A stretch of 64,000 nucleotides of DNA from Sphingobacterium multivorum (GCF_039511225.1 NZ_CP154261.1:3472001-3536000), one strand, 5' to 3'. Counted from the first letter of the stretch, positions 35,635 to 45,123 are shown. Made by a program: numbers and translations. The notes: generated by a model from the sequence alone, not told the origin.

Positions 35635-36087
35635 TTATGATATCGCAATCATTTTAGGAGGTTTCTGCTTTGCGTCTTCTTTTTTAGGAATGGTCAACAT
35701 GAGCAGTCCGTTTTCATACTTTGCATTAATGTTATCTTGATCCACAACATCTTTTGGAAGCTCGAAACTTCGCTGAAAAGATTGATAACTAAATTCCCGT
35801 CTGGTAAAGTTATCTTCTTTAGTTTCTCTGTTATCTTCCTTCATGGATGAGATCGTAAGCAGGTTACCATCGAGCCTGATCTGAAAATCATTTTTGTCCA
35901 TGCCAGGTGCTGCAACCTGCACCTCATAGGCGTCTCCAGTTTCCTTAATATTTACGGAAGGTACGGTCGTACTGGTGGATGAATAATTGTTATTGCCCCA
36001 GTTAAAAAGTTCACGACCGAAAAAATCATCAAAGATGCTGGAAAAGCCTAAATTGCTGTTTCCGTTTCTCCTCACTAGATTATTCAT
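35635..36087 (-). CDS. Small heat-shock protein, Hsp20/alpha-crystallin
   Basis: The 150-residue protein has a short N-terminal arm ending in FDDFFGRELFNW and an alpha-crystallin domain: PSVNIKETGDAYEVQVAAPG, RLDGNLLTISSMKEDN, FQRSFELPKDVVDQDNINAK, ENGLLMLTIPKKE. The C-terminal tail PPKMIAIS carries an I-x-I motif used in oligomer assembly. It should act as an ATP-independent holdase. It has its own terminator. Confidence 0.9.
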   Translation of the reverse strand: MNNLVRRNGNSNLGFSSIFDDFFGRELFNWGNNNYSSTSTTVPSVNIKETGDAYEVQVAAPGMDKNDFQIRLDGNLLTISSMKEDNRETKEDNFTRREFSYQSFQRSFELPKDVVDQDNINAKYENGLLMLTIPKKEDAKQKPPKMIAIS

Positions 36088-36633
36088 TGTAATCTCCTTT
36101 TAAATAAGTTTAACAATCAATTTAATAACACTCCAGCTGGCCAGCTGTATAAGACCCAAATCAAAGAGAATGCCATTTGCCAAAATCTGAATTTTTTTCA
36201 TACAGGCTGTCAAATTTTCAGATTTTAAGCTTAAATCGGACTGGAGCTATTTCGAAAATAATCAGGCATTAAAATCAAAGTTCAAGTATAAAGGACAGAA
36301 AATTAAAAACCATCTTCTCCAATTGACTTTGCCTAAGGAAATGGAACAGCAGGACAAGAAAGTTTTTCAAAAATAGTCGAATGATAAACCCTGGGCAGTT
36401 GAATAAAATAGTATGATATTATTCACTACTTTTATAGATCTAATTGTTTGCTGATTGACCTCAAAGTACGGTCAAAATTTAAAATGTATATCGCTTGAAA
36501 AATAACCCTTTAAATCAATTGATCCAAAACATTGAATGTCTTTTTGCCATGAATAATAGCGAGCTTTTATTTAGTCAAGTAAACAATATTTAGAATTCTA
36601 CATTTTTGTCACCTTAACAATAAAAAATATCTT
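36088..36633. other. Gap between divergent hsp20 and the cyclase gene, with a gene fragment
   Basis: Bases 36191-36376 on the plus strand form a 61-codon open frame without a start, containing FSDFKLKSDWSYFENNQALK and LLQLTLPKEMEQQDKKV. It looks like the end of a lost gene of unknown family. A TACATTTTTG close to the -7 consensus lies at 36599-36608, 26 bases before the cyclase ATG. Confidence 0.45.
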
Positions 36634-37530
36634 ATGCAAAAAAGAGTAAAATTTGATTTCGAGGTATACTTTACAAATGGGGGCAATATCAAAGGTGAGG
36701 ATTTCAGGCTGGATATAATCGGCGACGATATTAGCGATAGTGCCCTGGCAGAATATATCGTCCAAGATATGAGGCTACTTATGGTTGGTAAGGTGAATAT
36801 TCTAAATAAGGAAATCCTGATTGAACATCACAAACGTAAACCAATTGATGATGGTGTTGCAGAAAAATTGTTAATTGACCTTAGTCACACAATCGAAGAT
36901 GGTCTGATAACTTACAAAGGTCTGCCAGCACCACATATTTGCGATTTCCTGTCTAGAGAACAGTCAAAGCAAAATTATGACGGCGGTACTACCTTTCACA
37001 TTGGAAAGATTGAGATGGTTACCAACACTGGAACGTATATTGATTGTCCTTTTCATAGATTTGCTGATGGCAACGATACGGCACAAACAGCATTGAAGGA
37101 TTTTGCGCAGATTGATGCCGTAAAGATTCACATACCATTTACCGATACTTTGAAAATCACGGAACATCATCTTAAAAACAGAGAAATCAGAAATAAGGCA
37201 GTGCTAATACAGACTGGCTGGGATGTTCATTGGAATACAGAGCTATATTATCAGGATCATCCTTATCTTACTCAGGAGGCGGCAAGGTATCTTCGGGATT
37301 GTAACGTCAAACTTGTAGGTATTGATTCCCATAATATAGATGACACGGCTGGCAGAACAAGACCAGTTCATACAGAGCTACTGGAAGCAGGGATTTTGAT
37401 TGTTGAACATCTCTGTAATTTATATAAATTACCATCTGAGGGTTTTTCCTTCACCGCCGCCCCACCAAAATTTAAAGGTGTCGGGACATTTCCGGTAAGA
37501 GCTTTTGCTTCGATTGAAAAAAATATTTAA
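36634..37530 (+). CDS. Cyclase-family (kynurenine formamidase-like) hydrolase with N-terminal extension
   Basis: Residues 75-298 are a cyclase/KynB-type domain: LLIDLSHTIEDGLITYKGLP, VTNTGTYIDCPFHRFADG, AVLIQTGWDVHW and VGIDSHNIDDTAGRTRPVHT. The usual metal motif HxGTHxDxPxH is altered to TNTGTYIDCPFH, as in a known subfamily, so metal binding may differ. The first 70 residues (RVKFDFEVYFTNGGNIKGED, VNILNKEILIEHH) form an extra beta-rich domain that I do not recognise. It is followed 38 bases later by an SRPBCC-like gene on the same strand. Confidence 0.75.
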   Translation: MQKRVKFDFEVYFTNGGNIKGEDFRLDIIGDDISDSALAEYIVQDMRLLMVGKVNILNKEILIEHHKRKPIDDGVAEKLLIDLSHTIEDGLITYKGLPAPHICDFLSREQSKQNYDGGTTFHIGKIEMVTNTGTYIDCPFHRFADGNDTAQTALKDFAQIDAVKIHIPFTDTLKITEHHLKNREIRNKAVLIQTGWDVHWNTELYYQDHPYLTQEAARYLRDCNVKLVGIDSHNIDDTAGRTRPVHTELLEAGILIVEHLCNLYKLPSEGFSFTAAPPKFKGVGTFPVRAFASIEKNI

Positions 37531-37568
37531 GTTCGAATGTAAACTACGTTTTACTAAGAAAACTAAAC

Positions 37569-37934
37569 ATGGTAAATAACATTGGACTAACAAAAGATGC
37601 CGGTTGGCAGTTTGGAATCAGAAGGACTGTGCCAGAGAATGTGGAAACACTTTGGGAAGCCTTTTTCTCAGACAAGGGATTAGGCTGCTGGGCTAAGGGA
37701 GTTGATCAGAACTTTTCGACTTTTAAAGAATACTCGCATATCCGAACTAAATGGAAGCATAAAGATTTCGAAGAAAGTGCGCATTTACAGGTCAGATTTA
37801 TTCCCTCTAAAAATAAGGATAAAACCACAATTTCAGTTCATGTTGATAATTTAAAAAATGACGGTCAGCGTGAAGTAACTAAAAAGTACTGGACGATTGT
37901 GATGGAAAATCTATGTTTGTTGACAGCACCATAG
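37569..37934 (+). CDS. SRPBCC-like protein
   Basis: The 121-residue protein starts TKDAGWQFGIRRTVPENVET and has LWEAFFSDKGLGCW, KEYSHIRTKWKHKDFEES and TTISVHVDNLKNDGQR, then a final helix YWTIVMENLCLL. This is the helix-grip fold of START/AHSA1 proteins, which bind hydrophobic ligands. It is probably cotranscribed with the cyclase gene upstream. Ligand unknown. Confidence 0.7.
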   Translation: MVNNIGLTKDAGWQFGIRRTVPENVETLWEAFFSDKGLGCWAKGVDQNFSTFKEYSHIRTKWKHKDFEESAHLQVRFIPSKNKDKTTISVHVDNLKNDGQREVTKKYWTIVMENLCLLTAP

Positions 37935-38124
37935 CTCTTAGGATAAAAGGCTGCAGCTGGCGAAGCGATTACCTTCTGTTACGAATCTCTTCTTAATTAA
38001 GGATTTAGGCGACATGACTCCGGCTTGTCGGCTCTTCAAGCGATAATCGCTTTTTTCCGATCGACACATATTTAATGGTTTCCAACCTTTTTCATTATTT
38101 CAAAATATGAAACACCGATATTTC

Positions 38125-38568
38125 CTAACTCTTCCTCATAGCTTTCATAGCCAGACCAGCGGCGATTCCTCCGATCACATACCAGGCAACAGTCATTAAC
38201 TTGGTATGGTCAGTCTTTTTTAATGGCGTGGCATCCAGACCGGCTTGTTCCGGAATGGTCAGTGTAGCTAGACCAACCACTGTTCCAAGCAGTGCTCCTT
38301 TGAGTAGCATATTTTTCTGCCCACCGTAGCCGATAAGAGTATACAACATGGTATTGGAAGCTACATCTGCTCCAAAGGTTGCCGCCACTAACGCATTTCC
38401 TTTTGGTGGTTTAAATCCAGCAAAGCGAACTGTTTTCTGCATCGCTTCTTCACCTACTTTATCTACTGCGGGTGCTTTGGAATCAAATCTCTTGGCAACG
38501 CTATGGACTACATTGAGTACGAGCGCACCGATCAATCCGCCCAACATATTTTTATTAAATCCATTCAT
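38125..38568 (-). CDS. Small membrane protein of unknown function
   Basis: The 147-residue protein has several weakly hydrophobic segments: LGGLIGALVLNVVHSVA, ALVAATFGADVASNTMLYTL, LLKGALLGTVVGLATLTIPE and VAWYVIGGIAAGLAMKAM. Gly/Ala-rich helices of this sort are found in small Bacteroidota inner-membrane proteins annotated as hypothetical. No signal peptide cleavage site. Function unknown. Confidence 0.65.
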   Translation of the reverse strand: MNGFNKNMLGGLIGALVLNVVHSVAKRFDSKAPAVDKVGEEAMQKTVRFAGFKPPKGNALVAATFGADVASNTMLYTLIGYGGQKNMLLKGALLGTVVGLATLTIPEQAGLDATPLKKTDHTKLMTVAWYVIGGIAAGLAMKAMRKS

Positions 38569-38810
38569 ATTATGCTTTTTACGTGTTCAACCTTTTTGTA
38601 CTGTTTATGTGCAGTTATTTTGAGAACAATGGGCAACCTAAAATAGTTTAATCAAATCCACAGATGAAATTTTTGTCACAATGTATAAAGCAATACAAAC
38701 ATTCCGGGTATGCTCTGCAGAGAAATAACCTCGAAAACTTTAAATAGGGACAAGAACATAAAAAAGTACGTGAACTGTTAGTAAAACAATAATCAGTCCT
38801 CTCGTAAAGA

Positions 38811-39071
38811 TTAAAGACGATATCGAAGTGATAAATTACGCCAAATTTCTGTCGCAAAGTGCTGATCCGAATGTTTATTCTCAAAAAACCAGTACTCTCC
38901 TCTTTTTACTAATTTTTGATCTATTCCGTCAAGCAAAATTGGCAACTCTGTATCGAGCTTTGATAAAGTCTTTTTCAACAGCACCAATTGGTAATCCTGT
39001 CCTTTATAAGTTAAACGGAATATCTGAGAACGAGGTGCCTCTCCATTTGTCCTGTCAATTGTGCCCTGCAT
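38811..39071 (-). CDS. Small hypothetical protein
   Basis: The 86-residue frame reads MQGTIDRTNGEAPRSQIFRL, then YQLVLLKKTLSKLDTELPIL and YWFFENKHSDQHFATEIW. Composition and alternating strand/helix pattern look like a real small protein, and an antisense frame also exists. No family recognised. About 340 bases of AT-rich sequence without genes lie between it and the next gene at 39416. Confidence 0.5.
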   Translation of the reverse strand: MQGTIDRTNGEAPRSQIFRLTYKGQDYQLVLLKKTLSKLDTELPILLDGIDQKLVKRGEYWFFENKHSDQHFATEIWRNLSLRYRL

Positions 39072-39415
39072 AAATGTAACCTTCTAAAATTTTTAAAATA
39101 TAGTAATGACAATACAATAAAAATATACTAATTGAATAAAATTAGACTAAGATTTTTATACTTCTTATAACGAATTACAACAAATAATCGTGCCAAAAGC
39201 GATGATCCTTTTTGTAAAAATGACAACTTAGCCTATTCATAATAACGATTTTCTGAAAGAAAATGATGTAAAAATCCGAGAACGGATCGGGGGCTATTGG
39301 GTAGGCCTAGCTGTTAGACCAATTAGAATATATTTACACTAAATTAAGTAAACCAAATATATTTTTAGTACATTTATACACAAAAAACAAATTAATACAC
39401 TATACAATTCAGGAT

Positions 39416-40834
39416 ATGAGAGTACTTTTAACCGGCGTAACGGGGTATATCGGAAAACGTCTTTTGCCTGTGTTGTTGGAACAGGGACATGAAGTTACTT
39501 GCTGTGTGAGAGATAAGAATCGTTTTGATACATCGAAAATATTAGACCATGTTCAAGTCATTGAAGTTGACTTTCTAGAGAAAGAAAGTCTAAAAAATAT
39601 TCCACCTGAAATTGATATCGCTTATTTTCTGATCCATTCTATGGCTACCCAATCGGGTGATTTCCTGCAGATGGAAGCCCAATGCGCTACTAATTTCAAA
39701 AACTTTATTGAAAATACCAACGCACAACAGGTCATCTATCTAAGTGGAATAATTAATTCAGATCATTTGTCGAAACACCTCGACTCAAGACGAAACGTCG
39801 AAAGTATATTGGCCAGCGGACGGGTTCCAATCACCACCCTGCGAGCTGGTATCATCGTCGGCTCAGGAAGCGCATCGTTCGAGATCATACGGGATCTTGT
39901 AGAAAAACTTCCCATTATGATCACACCCAAATGGTTGCAAACAAAATGTCAACCGATCGCCATACGCAATGTGATCGAATTTATGATCGGTGTCATCGCT
40001 AAACCGCATACATTTAACAAAAGCTACGATATTGGCGGGCCAAACATCCTTAGCTATAAAGAAATGCTGCTGCAATATGCCGCTGAACGAAAACTTAGAC
40101 GACAAATCTATATTATCCCGCTGATGACACCAAGGCTGTCCTCCTACTGGCTCTATTTTGTCACTTCTACTTCCTATAATCTGGCGAAAAACCTGGTTGA
40201 CAGCATGAAAGTCGAAGTGATCTGTAAACCAAATAATCTAGCAGACGAACTCGGTATTAAGTTGATCAATTACCGCACATCCATACAATTAGCATTTCAA
40301 AAAATTGAAAGCAACACTATTGTGTCTAGCTGGAAAGACGCACAGACCAGTAAAATTTTATCCGGAGGAATTACCAGCCTACTGGAAGTACCCAGTTATG
40401 GTTGTTTTAAGGATATCCGCAAGGCGCCGCTTCAAAATAGTGAGGCATCAATGACCAAAATCTGGTCCATTGGCGGAAATTCTGGCTGGTATTATGGCAA
40501 TTGGCTCTGGAAAATCCGTGGATTCATGGATCAATTGGTCGGCGGTGTGGGCATGCGGCGGGGGCGAAAAAACAAAAGTGATCTAACAGCGGGTGATGCA
40601 CTTGATTTTTGGCGCGTACTAATCGCAGATAGGAAGACGAAAAGATTACTGCTTTATGCGGAGATGAAACTCCCGGGTGAAGCTTGGCTAGAATTTAAAA
40701 TTGAGGATAATATCCTAATACAGACGGCGACCTTTAGGCCCTTAGGTATCGCTGGAAGGATCTATTGGTATGCCGTGTGGCCTTTTCACGGCTTCATATT
40801 TAAGGGAATGATTAATCGGATTGCTAAAACTTAA
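39416..40834 (+). CDS. SDR-type NAD(P)-binding protein with DUF2867
   Basis: The 472-residue protein begins with a Rossmann motif (LLTGVTGYIGKRLLPVLLEQ, G-x-x-G-x-x-G), continues with atypical extended-SDR features (IAYFLIHSMATQSGDFLQME, VIYLSGIIN, RRNVESILASGRVPITTLRA, GIIVGSGSASFE) and ends with a DUF2867 domain (KIWSIGGNSGWYYGNWLW, GEAWLEFKIEDNILIQTATF, YWYAVWPFHGFIFKGM). This fusion is a known family with no assigned reaction. It is 19 bases upstream of the flavin reductase, so both probably act together. Confidence 0.85.
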   Translation: MRVLLTGVTGYIGKRLLPVLLEQGHEVTCCVRDKNRFDTSKILDHVQVIEVDFLEKESLKNIPPEIDIAYFLIHSMATQSGDFLQMEAQCATNFKNFIENTNAQQVIYLSGIINSDHLSKHLDSRRNVESILASGRVPITTLRAGIIVGSGSASFEIIRDLVEKLPIMITPKWLQTKCQPIAIRNVIEFMIGVIAKPHTFNKSYDIGGPNILSYKEMLLQYAAERKLRRQIYIIPLMTPRLSSYWLYFVTSTSYNLAKNLVDSMKVEVICKPNNLADELGIKLINYRTSIQLAFQKIESNTIVSSWKDAQTSKILSGGITSLLEVPSYGCFKDIRKAPLQNSEASMTKIWSIGGNSGWYYGNWLWKIRGFMDQLVGGVGMRRGRKNKSDLTAGDALDFWRVLIADRKTKRLLLYAEMKLPGEAWLEFKIEDNILIQTATFRPLGIAGRIYWYAVWPFHGFIFKGMINRIAKT

Positions 40835-40853
40835 AAATAAGTATTCATAACCT

Positions 40854-41462
40854 ATGATTTATAATGAAAACGCGATTGCTGCATTTGAAAGAAGATACCG
40901 AGCTAATTTTATTAACTCGTTGGGTGGGTTTAAAAGCCTGGTACTGATCGGCACAAAAAATAGCGACGGAAGTGAAAATTTAGCGACCTTGAGTAGTTTA
41001 TTCCACTTGGGCGCAGATCCTGCACTTTGTGGTATTATACTTAGGCCAGCCACAATGTTTAGCAGCACATTGGATAATATTCTGGAGCAGCAATATTATA
41101 CGATTAATCATGTCTCCCCTGTTTTTGTACAACAGGCACATCAATGTAGCGCCAAATATCCAAAAGGAGTAAGCGAATTTGAAAAGGTCGGACTGACCCC
41201 TGAATACCTGGAAAAAATTCCTGTCCCTTTTGTCCGGGAAAGTAAAATAAAATTCGCCTGTAATTTTGTTCAAGAAACAGCAATTGAACTGAATGGTACG
41301 ACATTGGTCATTGGTCAGATTAAAACAGCTTTCGTGCCGAATAGATATTTAAAAGACGATGGCTATATCGATATCGAAGAAGCCGGGACAATAACCTCTA
41401 GCGGTCTTGACAGCTATCATACCACAAGTCGAATTGAAAGGTTACCTTATGCAAAACCTTAA
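40854..41462 (+). CDS. Flavin reductase family protein
   Basis: The 202-residue protein has the FMN-binding split-barrel pattern: VLIGTKNSDGSENLATLSSL, CGIILRPATMFSSTLDNIL, YTINHVSPVFVQQAHQCSA and LVIGQIKTAFVPNRYL. It should bind FMN and reduce it with NAD(P)H or act as a flavoprotein oxidoreductase. It follows the SDR/DUF2867 gene by 19 bases. Confidence 0.85.
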   Translation: MIYNENAIAAFERRYRANFINSLGGFKSLVLIGTKNSDGSENLATLSSLFHLGADPALCGIILRPATMFSSTLDNILEQQYYTINHVSPVFVQQAHQCSAKYPKGVSEFEKVGLTPEYLEKIPVPFVRESKIKFACNFVQETAIELNGTTLVIGQIKTAFVPNRYLKDDGYIDIEEAGTITSSGLDSYHTTSRIERLPYAKP

Positions 41463-41559
41463 TTAACTTTCCGGAAGATTGGAAATTTCAATGTTCCGGA
41501 AAGGAAAACTGCAGGTGTTTCGGTCACCTTCATGTTCAGCATTTTTCCTATATTTCAGT

Positions 41560-41690
41560 AACAAAACATCGATAATACCAAAAAAACCAACATGTAGCTT
41601 GCCATTTTCTCATGCGTTCCTTTTGCCTTATTGAGGTAATCCGTAAAATAATTGTACGTCGAAAACCATGCGGTGATCATGATACCATCG
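41560..41690 (-). pseudogene. Fragment of a small membrane protein
   Basis: A minus-strand open frame contains TSADGIMITAWFSTYNYFTD, YLNKAKGTHEKMASYML and VFLVLSMFCY. The hydrophobic end suggests the tail of a lost membrane protein. It has no good start and lies between the flavin reductase and the esterase. Uncertain. Confidence 0.3.
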
Positions 41691-41699
41691 GCTGAAGTT

Positions 41700-42632
41700 T
41701 TATTGTGAGTTTTCTTTTGTGAATGCTGCGATGTCCCAAAGGGCCTCTTTGGTCTCTTTTAAAACAGCTCCCATATGCATAAAGCCATGGACCATCTTTT
41801 TGTAATGCATAATTTGGACTGGAATTTCCGAAGTTTTCATATTCTCTGCCAATTGTTTTCCCTCATCTCGCAAAGGATCGTGTTCAGCCAATAAAATCAA
41901 CGTTGGAGGCGTATTTTTGAAGTCTTTAATCAATAGCGGAATTGCCATGGGGTTCTGTTGATCCTTTGGGTCAGCTAAGTACCAATTCCAGGCTTTTATT
42001 CCTTCCTCTTTATTAATAATCGGACCATTTTCATATTCGTCCCATGACTGCGTATTTAATTGATTATCAGCCGCAGGATAAATCAACACCTGAAACCTCA
42101 ATTGCCGACCAAGCCGTGTCGAAACTCCTACGGCTAAAGCTGCCCCGGCACTGTCGCCAATAATTCCGATCCTATTTTTATCGATGTTTAAAGAGTCCGA
42201 ATTATTAAGGATCCATTCAGTGGCTAATTGAGCATCATCGAAACCAGCCGGAAAAGGATGCTCTGGCGCCAATCGATAATCGACAAAAACAATAGCAGAA
42301 CCTGTAACATTGGCCAATTGACGGACAATAGCATCGTGCGTCTCAAAACTTCCAGAAATAAACCAACCGCCATGAAGATAAATGATAGCAGGTGATTTTT
42401 CATTTACAATTTCATTGGGTCGGTATATTCGCACAGGAATTTCTTGATTCTTGCTACGAATATTAAATTCCTCTATCATTTTCACCGCTTCTTTTTTGCC
42501 ACTGAGCTGAATGGCCATTGTCTCATAACCTTTGCGGCTTATATCTAATGGATTTATGCCGTCAAACACATGCAGCTTGTTTAGGTTTTCAACTATTTTA
42601 ACTATTTCTGGAGTCAATTCAATTGTATTCAT
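41700..42632 (-). CDS. Alpha/beta hydrolase of the hormone-sensitive-lipase type
   Basis: Start at ATG 42632, with AATAAAGAA directly upstream; a longer frame from 42704 adds a dubious leader. The 310-residue esterase has the HSL-family oxyanion motif in IIYLHGGWFI, nucleophile GDSAGAALAV, acid AEHDPLRDEG and histidine MVHGFMHM. It should hydrolyse esters or lactones of small molecules. The upstream region carries inverted repeats that may be an operator. Confidence 0.85.
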   Translation of the reverse strand: MNTIELTPEIVKIVENLNKLHVFDGINPLDISRKGYETMAIQLSGKKEAVKMIEEFNIRSKNQEIPVRIYRPNEIVNEKSPAIIYLHGGWFISGSFETHDAIVRQLANVTGSAIVFVDYRLAPEHPFPAGFDDAQLATEWILNNSDSLNIDKNRIGIIGDSAGAALAVGVSTRLGRQLRFQVLIYPAADNQLNTQSWDEYENGPIINKEEGIKAWNWYLADPKDQQNPMAIPLLIKDFKNTPPTLILLAEHDPLRDEGKQLAENMKTSEIPVQIMHYKKMVHGFMHMGAVLKETKEALWDIAAFTKENSQ

Positions 42633-42740
42633 TTCTTTATTATCGTTTATATTTTTATAGAAAATCACTCCCGGTATCACGTGTATTCCGAGAATTTTTT
42701 TCATACGCTATCAAAATTTCAAGCAAAATTAAATAGAAGA

Positions 42741-42796
42741 CATACATTTACTAGAATGCACAGCTGAATGTATGTTACTAACAAATTTGTAAGTAA
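42741..42796. promoter_or_regulatory. Inverted repeats upstream of the HSL-type hydrolase
   Basis: TTACTAACAAA at 42775 is followed directly by TTTGTAAGTAA, a near-perfect 22-bp palindrome with one mismatch. Next to it, CATACATT at 42741-42748 pairs with AATGTATG at 42767-42774. Such TTAC...GTAA palindromes resemble operators of HxlR or MarR-type regulators. They lie about 110-165 bases before the hydrolase ATG, so they may bind a regulator in its promoter. No regulator gene is adjacent. Confidence 0.5.
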
Positions 42797-43047
42797 TGGA
42801 AAAAAATAAAGTAATATCACCGAACTGATTCGCTATGGAATTCGCATTAAGACCAGTCAGGCTTCAATAAGCTTAAAATCGACAGAAGTCTATGGTTATG
42901 GAGTTGATGGCAGGGCTTGAAACCACCACATACGAGCTGAGCTGATGACGCGGATTTATACGTGTTTTTCAAAAAAAACAGGCTCTTTTACCTTGGTTTT
43001 CGTTTTATAGACTAAATTGGACAACGATATTTGGAATATATTACTAT
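42797..43047. other. Gap before the LOV kinase
   Basis: No gene or repeat is evident in this stretch. It should hold the promoter of the kinase operon; I see no exact TAnnTTTG, only a GATATTTGG near 43027. Confidence 0.35.
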
Positions 43048-44577
43048 ATGGGAAAACGTGCGTCAGGCATCAATGATTTAAATATATATCTTAAGGCGTT
43101 AAATTCTGCTTATTCAGGCATTATTATCACCGATAATTTACAAGATGATAATCCGATTATCTATTGCAATAAGGCTTTTGAAAACATCAGTGGCTATTCA
43201 CACGATGAAATTATCGGTCACAATTGTCGCTTTTTGCAAGCGCAGGATCGTTCTCAACCTGAACGCAATATCCTAAAGGATTCTATCAAAAATGGTGAAG
43301 AATGTAAGATCGAAATCCGTAATTACCGGAAAGACGGAACACTCTTCTGGAATGAGCTTTTTATTTCGCCTGTGAAGAATGAAGCCGGCCAGGTCACGCA
43401 CTTTATTGGTGTTCAAAATGATATTACCTTGCGTAAAAGAGCCGAACATGAGCTCCGGGAGGAAAAAAACAATGTCGAGATCAAAATACAGCAACGGACC
43501 AAAGAATTGCAAGATAAGGAAAGCTTCCTCTCGAGCATGATTGAAACGGTTCGCGAAAGTCTTTTAGTACTCGATGGCAACTATACCGTACTGAGTGCAA
43601 ATAAACATTTTTTAACGTCATTTCACGTCTCCTCAGAAGAAACTGTCGGAAAATTATTATTTGATCTGGGCAATAAGCAATGGAATATCTCCTCGTTGAA
43701 GGAACTTCTTACGCATATTTTGCCAACTAGCAATCCCGTAATTGACTACGAAGTAGAACATGTATTTCCGCATATTGGCCGCAAGGTGATGCTATTAAAT
43801 GCCTATCGCGTTGAATTTGAAGGGCAATATAAAGACCGTATACTGATCGCCATTGAAGACATCACCGAGAAAAAAGAACAGGATCTACGTAAAGACGATT
43901 TTTTGTCTGTCGCCAGTCATGAACTAAAAACACCCCTAACGACCATTAAGGGACTTGTACAGATTCTGCAACGACTGAGTATAGATCATTCAGACAGTAA
44001 ATTTGTGAGTACATTGGATAAAATATCTGCCTATATAGATCGACTGAATATATTGATCACTAAACTATTAGATACCTCAAAAATACAGTCTGGAAATATT
44101 GAACTCCACATGGAGCCTTTTAACATAGACCATACAATTCGGGAAGCCATTGACAATATGACTGTAGGTGCGCCTGGTTACGAAATAAACCTTTCGGGCT
44201 CCACAGAGGCTACAGTTAGCGGCGATGAATTGCAAATTATTCAGGTAATCAATAATCTGTTATCCAATGCGATTAAATATTCGCCGGGTTCAAATAGAAT
44301 TGACGTTGCCATCCATCGGGTTGCAAATTTTGTTAAGGTTTCTGTACGAGACTATGGCATGGGGATAGCAGATGTCGACAAGCAAAAAATATTTGAGCGC
44401 TTCTTTCGGGCCGGCCATACCCAAAAGAAATTTCCGGGATTGGGTATTGGACTTTATGTCTCGCACGAAATTATAACGCATCATAACGGAACCCTGTGGG
44501 TGGAAAGTGAACCTGGAGAAGGTTCTACTTTTAATTTTACATTACCAATAATGAGGACAGAAAGCGATGGAAAGTAA
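43048..44577 (+). CDS. LOV-domain blue-light sensor histidine kinase
   Basis: The 509-residue protein is soluble. Residues 16-128 are a LOV domain with GHNCRFLQ at 57-64; Cys60 is the residue that forms the flavin adduct on illumination. The flavin contacts Asn59, Arg61, Gln64, Asn92, Asn102 and Gln123 are all in place. A second PAS-like domain spans about 160-275. The kinase core follows: His291 in ASHELKTPL, N box at 401-412 (INNLLSNAIKYS), G1 RDYGMGI at 434-440, G2 GLGIGLY at 464-470. It overlaps the response regulator gene by 11 bases. It should autophosphorylate under light control and pass phosphate to it. Confidence 0.92.
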   Translation: MGKRASGINDLNIYLKALNSAYSGIIITDNLQDDNPIIYCNKAFENISGYSHDEIIGHNCRFLQAQDRSQPERNILKDSIKNGEECKIEIRNYRKDGTLFWNELFISPVKNEAGQVTHFIGVQNDITLRKRAEHELREEKNNVEIKIQQRTKELQDKESFLSSMIETVRESLLVLDGNYTVLSANKHFLTSFHVSSEETVGKLLFDLGNKQWNISSLKELLTHILPTSNPVIDYEVEHVFPHIGRKVMLLNAYRVEFEGQYKDRILIAIEDITEKKEQDLRKDDFLSVASHELKTPLTTIKGLVQILQRLSIDHSDSKFVSTLDKISAYIDRLNILITKLLDTSKIQSGNIELHMEPFNIDHTIREAIDNMTVGAPGYEINLSGSTEATVSGDELQIIQVINNLLSNAIKYSPGSNRIDVAIHRVANFVKVSVRDYGMGIADVDKQKIFERFFRAGHTQKKFPGLGIGLYVSHEIITHHNGTLWVESEPGEGSTFNFTLPIMRTESDGK

Positions 44578-44932
44578 AAAAATAATGATCTGCGACGATG
44601 ACCAAGGCATTGTCGAGATGCTGGAGTTGTTCCTGGATTTGGAGGGATACCAGGTCTTAAGCGAAACAAACAGTACAAATCTGACCAAACAGCTTATAGC
44701 ATATCAACCGGATCTTTTATTATTGGATCTTTGGATGCCCGTGCTTTCGGGCGACCAGCTGATTAAAATCATTCGCAATACACCCGAAATCAAAAATATA
44801 CCTATCCTTGTACTATCCGCCAGTGTAGATGGTCGCGATGTTGCCGAAGGACTTGGCGCAAACGGATTTATTGCGAAACCTTTTGATTTAAATGAAATTA
44901 CATCCAGTATTCACGACGTATTGGCTAGTTAA
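44567..44932 (+). CDS. Single-domain response regulator
   Basis: The 121-residue protein is a stand-alone receiver: acidic pocket CDDDQ (Asp10-Asp12), phosphoacceptor Asp54 in LLLLDLWMP, Ser84 and Lys104 in FIAKPFD. There is no output domain, so it must signal by protein contact or act as a phosphate sink. Its start lies inside the kinase gene (ATGGAAAGTAA), which implies coupled translation and a dedicated pair. This recalls LovK/LovR of Caulobacter in layout only. Confidence 0.9.
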   Translation: MESKKIMICDDDQGIVEMLELFLDLEGYQVLSETNSTNLTKQLIAYQPDLLLLDLWMPVLSGDQLIKIIRNTPEIKNIPILVLSASVDGRDVAEGLGANGFIAKPFDLNEITSSIHDVLAS

Positions 44933-45123
44933 AAGTATAGTACAATCCCTTATTTCGCCCGACCTCGTTGGGTAGGCCCTGTTGGCACACAAAACTATAC
45001 AGTCGAACATCCGGATGTCCTTGATTTCTTGATCACTAGCGGTTTTTCTAATAAATTAGAAACTTTGACCGCTAGGATGTTGTTATAATAATCAAAAATG
45101 TGACTTAAATAAAGTAAAATATC

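Noticed and set aside
38348..38623. Plus-strand frame of 91 codons opposite the small membrane protein gene at 38125
   Set aside because: The minus-strand frame has the membrane-protein pattern and a proper start; the plus-strand frame is its shadow.
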